NCBI GenBank assembly: GCA_036562635.1
Contig: DATCJU010000057.1
Span: 1 to 23,519 of the forward strand
Direction of reading: 5' to 3'
Origin: DATCJU01 sp036562635
GTDB lineage: Bacteria; Actinomycetota; Actinomycetes; Mycobacteriales; Pseudonocardiaceae
Length of the DNA stretch: 23,519 bases
Part shown: positions 20,030 through 23,519 of the stretch, piece after piece
How positions within the stretch are numbered: position 1 is the stretch's first letter
Layout of the letters: each line of letters opens with the position of its first letter
The notes under the pieces: generated by a model
The model's database searches: none
What the model saw: only the letters and a program-made list of their open reading frames with translations
Told to the model about the DNA's origin: nothing
Program-made: the position numbers and the translations under genes

Positions 20030-20521
20030 TCACCGACGACCGTTGTTCGAGCGACGCCAGGGCAGGGTGAACTCGGGGGCGCGGGGTCCCTCCGCCGCGG
20101 CGGAGAACTGCGGCAGCGGCACGGCCGGCGGAGGTACCGGCGTGGACGGCGCGGGCGCGGCGGCGACCGGTTCCGGTGCGGCGGGTGCCGCCGGGGCCTC
20201 CTGGGCCGGCGTGGGCTCCGGCGGGGCCGAGGCCTCCGCCTCCCGGGGAACCGACTGCCGGGAGCGCCGCGTGGCACCCGCTCCGCCGCGACCGGTGCGC
20301 TGGGACGGCACCGCGCCGTTGGTGGCTGTCACACCCCGCCTCGTGCGGGACAGTCGGCGTGCTCGCGCCACGTAGTCGGCCAGGGCCTCACGGAGCCGTG
20401 CGGCGTTGGCCGCCGACAGGTCGATCTCGTAGGCGACGCCGTCGAGCATGAACGACACCGTCTCGTCGGCCCTCGAGCCGTCGATGTCGTCGACCAGCAC
20501 AACGGTGACCCTCTGCGCCAA
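20030..20521 (-). CDS. Lsr2-like protein with N-terminal domain only
   Basis: A 163-aa protein whose first 60 residues match the Lsr2 dimerisation domain closely: AQRVTVVLVDDIDGS, then E-T-V-S-F, LDGVAYEIDLS and a helix to R-A-R-R. Lsr2 is the H-NS-like nucleoid protein that silences AT-rich DNA in actinobacteria. The normal C-terminal DNA-binding domain, with its R-x-W-A-x-x-N-G and R-G-R-I motifs, is absent. In its place are a short basic stretch (75-93, RTGRGGAGATRRSRQSVP) and a long Pro/Ala-rich tail ending in a basic RRSNNGRR. The TTG at 20521 is chosen because GGGAG is suitably placed and the family starts M-A-x-x-V. It could form mixed oligomers with full-length Lsr2 and change silencing, or bind DNA weakly through its basic patch. 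No frameshift is needed to explain the tail. Confidence 0.85.
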   Translation of the reverse strand: MAQRVTVVLVDDIDGSRADETVSFMLDGVAYEIDLSAANAARLREALADYVARARRLSRTRRGVTATNGAVPSQRTGRGGAGATRRSRQSVPREAEASAPPEPTPAQEAPAAPAAPEPVAAAPAPSTPVPPPAVPLPQFSAAAEGPRAPEFTLPWRRSNNGRR

Positions 20522-21041
20522 TGTGTCTCCCACTCCTCGTCGTCCGGGCACTACCCCAGATGGTGCAACGCGCCCACCGGAACCCCGGGCGGCCGTTGCC
20601 CGAAGCCCGGCGTGTGCCGTCAGGTCCCGGGGCGCGCCGACCACGTCGGGGATACCGCGCCGCGGCCGGCAGGAGCAACGCCACCCCCGGTCAGCTCGTC
20701 ACACGCCGGAACATGCTGACCCACGCGCCGCACAGCAGGTTCACCGGGGCACGCCCCGGGAATCCGTCGTCCGAACATCGGAACAACCGATCGTATGAAC
20801 ACGCAGCGGAGCGGGGACGGGGTCGGGAAACCACTCCCCACACGTCGGCTCCTTCCGGTGTCTCCTGGCGACGCCGCAGGTCAGCACGGTCGTTCCTGGC
20901 ACACGGTACTGCCGGGGCCCGCCCCGGAGCCGGTGATCCCCCCGCATTTCCGGTCACCGAACGTGACCCACCGGGTGTGGAATGTGAAACGATCTTTTCG
21001 TTAGGTTCTCCTGCCAGCGATCGTCCCCCGCAGGAGAGTCG
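20522..21041. other. 520-nt divergent gap, no gene seen
   Basis: The gap lies between the Lsr2-like gene (minus) and the GH3 gene (plus). Open frames here have no ribosome-binding site or family match. It contains two near-identical hairpins, CCGGGG-CACG-CCCCGG at 20744-20759 and CCGGGG-CCCG-CCCCGG at 20912-20927, 168 bp apart. The palindromes close to the GH3 start are listed separately. Confidence 0.6.
20952..21002. promoter_or_regulatory. Two palindromes before the GH3 gene
   Basis: GGTCAC-CGAAC-GTGACC (20952-20968) is a perfect 6-5-6 inverted repeat. AACGA-TCTTT-TCGTT (20988-21002) is a perfect 5-5-5 repeat. They lie 74 and 40 bp before the 21042 start, in the place expected for promoter and operator. 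The binding protein is unknown; neither fits the DasR-type sequence I would expect for GlcNAc control. Confidence 0.4.
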
Positions 21042-22928
21042 ATGTCCCCGCTGCAGACACGTGGTGGCCGCTGGCTCACCGGGTTGCTCGCCGCCGTGGC
21101 GCTCGGTGCGAGCACCCTCGCTCTCACCCCCGACCTCACCTCCGCCAGCGCATCGAACGACGTCCCACCCGCAGCATCCCAGCCGGAACTGCCCTTCCGG
21201 CTCGGCGGGCCGGGCAACGAGGCGGCACACGGCTGGCTGACCAACACCATCCAGCGGATGACGCTGGAGGAGAAGGTGGGGCAGCTGTTCGTCACCTACG
21301 TCTACGGCGCCGCCGCCGACATCACCGCCGAGACCGACCCGCAGTCGGTCGCCGCCAACCGGGCGGCGCACGGGGTGGACAACGCCGCCCAGCTGATCGA
21401 GAAGTACCACCTGGGCGGTGTCGTCTACTTCGCCTGGGCCGGTAACACCCAGAACCCGAGACAGATCGCCGAACTCTCCAACGGTCTGCAACGAGCCGCG
21501 GTCGGTCAACGCGTCCCGATCCCCGTCCTGGTCAGCATCGACCAGGAGTACGGCGTGGTGTACCGGGTGGGTCCGCCCGCCACCCAGTTCCCCGGGAACA
21601 TGGCCCTGGGCGCGGCCCGCGACCGGCAGGCCGCCCAGGAGGCCGCGCGCATCGGGGGCACCGAGCTGCGCGCGATGGGCATCCACCAGAACTACGCACC
21701 GGTCGGCGACGTCAACGTCAATCCGGCCAACCCGGTGATCGGTGCCCGTTCCTACGGCGAGGACCCCGAGCTGGTCGCCGAGCTGATCGCCGCGCAGTCC
21801 ATCGGCTACGAGCAGGCCAGGGTGGTCGCCACCGCCAAGCACTTCCCGGGTCACGGGGACACCACCGTGGACAGCCACACCGGCATGCCGGTGATCCAGC
21901 ACAGCCGGGAGGAGTTGGAGCAGGTCGACCTGCTGCCGTTCCGGGCGGCCGTCGACAGCGGAATCGACGCGATCATGACCGGGCACCTGGTGGTCCCGGC
22001 ACTGGACCCCTCCGGGACCCCGGCCACCCTGTCCTGGCCGGTCATCACCGGTCTGCTGCGCAAGGAACTCGGCTTCGACGGCGTGGTGATCACCGACTCG
22101 CTCGGCATGGCCGGGGTCCGGCAGAAGTACGGCGACGACCGGATTCCGGTGCTGGCCCTCAAGGCCGGTGCGGACCTGCTGCTCAAGCCTCCGAGCATCG
22201 AGGTGGCCTATCACGCGGTGCTCGACGCGGTACACCGCGGCGAGCTGACGGAGGAGCGCATCGACGAGTCCGTCTACCGGGTCCTGTGGCTCAAGCTCAA
22301 GCTCGGCCTGTTCGACGAGCCGTTCGTCGATCCCGAGGCCCTGCCGGATCTGGTCGGCGCACCCGAGCACCTGGCCACGGCACAGGAGATCAGCGACCGC
22401 ACGGTCACCCTGGTCCGCAACGAGGGCGAGCTGCTCCCGCTCACGCGCGAGCCGCGGAACGTGCTGGTCACCGGCTGGAGCGCGCCGGAGACCCCGGCAC
22501 CGCAGTACGTGGCCGAGGAGCTGGAGGCGCGTGGCGCCACGGTCACCGTCCACCCCACCGGCCTGGCCCCGAGCCAGCAGCTCATCGACGAGGCGGTGGC
22601 CCGTGCGGGTGGTGCGGACCTGGTCGTGGCGGTGACCAGCAAGGCCTGGGCCGACTCCGGTCAGCAACGGCTGGTCCGGGCACTGCAGGCGACGGGCAAG
22701 CCGGTGGTGGTGGTCGCGGTGCGCGACCCCTACGACATCGCCCACTTCCCCGACGTCCCCGTGTACCTGGCCACCTACTCGTTCCAGCGGGTGTCGCTCG
22801 ACGCCGCGGTGCGCGTGCTCTTCGGTGAGGTCGCGCCCACCGGGCGACTGCCGGTCACCGTTCCGGTGGCCGGGCAGCCCGACGCCGTGCTGTATCCGTA
22901 CGGCCACGGCCTGGGGTACTCGCACTGA
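21042..22928 (+). CDS. Secreted GH3 beta-N-acetylglucosaminidase, NagZ type
   Basis: A 628-aa protein: signal peptide to about residue 38, GH3 catalytic barrel about 65-385, and a second alpha/beta domain about 410-628. The motif KHFPGHGDTTVDSH (266-279) is the NagZ signature. Its D277/H279 pair acts as the acid/base, which separates N-acetylglucosaminidases from ordinary beta-glucosidases. The nucleophile is D352 in VITDSLGM. Length and two-domain form resemble the Bacillus subtilis extracellular NagZ, which trims GlcNAc from cell-wall muropeptides. The ATG at 21042 has AGGAGAG upstream. It probably recycles or remodels wall fragments, in keeping with the M23 peptidase and the deacetylase elsewhere in the window. 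A chitin-fragment role is an alternative. A terminator follows. Confidence 0.93.
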   Translation: MSPLQTRGGRWLTGLLAAVALGASTLALTPDLTSASASNDVPPAASQPELPFRLGGPGNEAAHGWLTNTIQRMTLEEKVGQLFVTYVYGAAADITAETDPQSVAANRAAHGVDNAAQLIEKYHLGGVVYFAWAGNTQNPRQIAELSNGLQRAAVGQRVPIPVLVSIDQEYGVVYRVGPPATQFPGNMALGAARDRQAAQEAARIGGTELRAMGIHQNYAPVGDVNVNPANPVIGARSYGEDPELVAELIAAQSIGYEQARVVATAKHFPGHGDTTVDSHTGMPVIQHSREELEQVDLLPFRAAVDSGIDAIMTGHLVVPALDPSGTPATLSWPVITGLLRKELGFDGVVITDSLGMAGVRQKYGDDRIPVLALKAGADLLLKPPSIEVAYHAVLDAVHRGELTEERIDESVYRVLWLKLKLGLFDEPFVDPEALPDLVGAPEHLATAQEISDRTVTLVRNEGELLPLTREPRNVLVTGWSAPETPAPQYVAEELEARGATVTVHPTGLAPSQQLIDEAVARAGGADLVVAVTSKAWADSGQQRLVRALQATGKPVVVVAVRDPYDIAHFPDVPVYLATYSFQRVSLDAAVRVLFGEVAPTGRLPVTVPVAGQPDAVLYPYGHGLGYSH

Positions 22929-22935
22929 ACCCCTT

Positions 22936-22972
22936 CCGGTGTCCGCCGTGCCCGGTGCTCGGCGGACACCGG
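22936..22972 (+). terminator. Terminator after the GH3 gene
   Basis: CCGGTGTCCGCCG (22936-22948) and CGGCGGACACCGG (22960-22972) are perfect 13-bp arms with an 11-nt loop, starting 8 nt after the GH3 stop. Confidence 0.8.
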
Positions 22973-22999
22973 TCCGGGTCCACCCGTCCAGGAGGTCTG

Positions 23000-23519
23000 G
23001 TGCACCGTTCTCGTACGACCGTGTTCACGCTCGTGCTGGCCGGGCTGCTGACCCTGGCCGCCCCGGCCGCGGCCGAGCCTGCCGCCGACCACGGCGCCGC
23101 ACCGGCGGGACGACACGTGCCGCTTCGGGTGGCCAGCTACAACATCCACACCGGTATCGGCGCGGACGGCCGGCTCGACCTGGCCCGCACCGCCAGGGCC
23201 ATCGAGGCCACCGGGGCCGACGTGGTCGGGCTGCAGGAGGTCGACGTCCACTGGGGCGAACGCAGCGACTGGCAGGACCAGGCCGCCGAACTGGCCCGGA
23301 TGCTGGACATGACGGTGTTCTTCGCCCCGATCTACGACCTGGACCCGCCCGCTCCGGGGCAGCCCCGCCGCCGGTACGGGCTGGCCCTCCTGTCCCGCCA
23401 TCCGATCGTGCACGCGGAGAACCACGAGATCACCCGTCTGTCCACCCAGGACAGTGATCCCGTCCCGGCGCCAATGCCCGGGTTTCCCGAGGTTGTGATC
23501 AACGTGCGTGGGGCGTTGG
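23000..23519 (+). CDS. Secreted endonuclease/exonuclease/phosphatase-family protein (partial)
   Basis: The first 173 codons of a gene that runs out of the right edge; the 3' end is not seen. The start is GTG at 23000, with AGGAGGT (22989-22995) just upstream. A signal peptide covers about 1-25 (hydrophobic core then AAPAAAEPA). The EEP domain begins at about 42 with RVASYNIHTG (active-site Asn) and GLQEVD (metal-binding Glu) near 78-83, then RRRYGLALLSRHPI (about 123-136), as in the family. Such enzymes hydrolyse phosphodiesters or phosphomonoesters of DNA, inositol phosphates or lipids with Mg2+. Secreted actinobacterial members are often annotated only as EEP hydrolases, and the substrate cannot be assigned. 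No stop codon occurs up to the edge. Confidence 0.88.
   Translation, partial: MHRSRTTVFTLVLAGLLTLAAPAAAEPAADHGAAPAGRHVPLRVASYNIHTGIGADGRLDLARTARAIEATGADVVGLQEVDVHWGERSDWQDQAAELARMLDMTVFFAPIYDLDPPAPGQPRRRYGLALLSRHPIVHAENHEITRLSTQDSDPVPAPMPGFPEVVINVRGAL

Noticed and set aside
17293..20277. 994-codon open frame on the minus strand opposite the ABC genes
   Set aside because: It is a GC-driven shadow of the ATPase and permease, with low-complexity Arg/Gly/His/Gln text and no family motif; the plus-strand genes have full conserved motifs.
20691..22925. 744-codon open frame on the minus strand opposite the GH3 gene
   Set aside because: Shadow frame: its text mirrors the GH3 codons and has no domain, while the plus strand has all GH3 motifs.
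22825..23457. 210-codon plus-strand frame at the right end
   Set aside because: It is in the wrong frame relative to the secreted EEP gene starting at 23000, which has a ribosome-binding site, a signal peptide and catalytic motifs.

Overview
The window is high-GC, gene-dense DNA from an actinomycete. The evidence is an Lsr2-type protein, frequent GTG starts, a Tat-secreted protein, DUF4232 and other lipoproteins, a prokaryotic-metallothionein-like protein, and perfect hairpin terminators that lack U-tracts. A Pseudonocardiales-like host is my inference; no marker gene here fixes the genus. The content looks chromosomal. I see no transposase, integrase, phage gene, rRNA or tRNA.

Layout. Positions 1-111 hold two copies of a 37-nt CRISPR-type repeat around one 37-nt spacer. 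This is probably the edge of an array that continues to the left; no cas gene is visible. From 318 to 4985 come housekeeping and stress genes: cutA (318-641), a GlsB/YeaQ-type membrane protein (866-1138), a secreted polysaccharide deacetylase (1252-2082, minus), a 73-aa acidic protein (2310-2531, minus), an SDR oxidoreductase followed by a cupin_5 protein (2729-3979), an unrecognised acidic protein (4031-4414) and a cold-shock protein (4782-4985). A secreted M23 peptidase (5460-6293) follows, with a compact, possibly three-way-junction RNA fold just upstream of its start.

From 6390 to 10966 all genes are on the minus strand and form a sugar locus: a LacI-family regulator, a GH13 alpha-glucosidase and a Gfo/Idh/MocA oxidoreductase. 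Four LacI/GalR-type operator candidates form two pairs, about 100 bp apart within each pair. One pair lies before the glucosidase and one lies upstream of the regulator. From 11565 to 15627 come envelope and secreted proteins: a DUF4232 lipoprotein, a Tat-exported protein of unknown family, a small Pro/Lys-rich exported protein that probably starts at CTG, a cysteine-rich metallothionein-like protein and a second lipoprotein.

The right part holds a ceramidase-like CREST membrane protein (15750-16475), a MacB-type ABC ATPase/permease operon (16628-19947), an Lsr2-like protein that has only the N-terminal dimerisation domain (20030-20521, minus), a secreted NagZ-type GH3 hydrolase (21042-22928) and the start of a secreted endonuclease/exonuclease/phosphatase-family protein (23000 to the edge).

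As a set, the deacetylase, the M23 peptidase and the GH3 enzyme suggest cell-wall polysaccharide remodelling, while GH13, LacI and Gfo/Idh suggest alpha-glucoside use. The most unusual items are the Lsr2 protein without a DNA-binding domain, the structured leader of the M23 gene with its promoter motif shared with the 14356 gene, and the paired operators. I did not find a clearly new multi-gene system.
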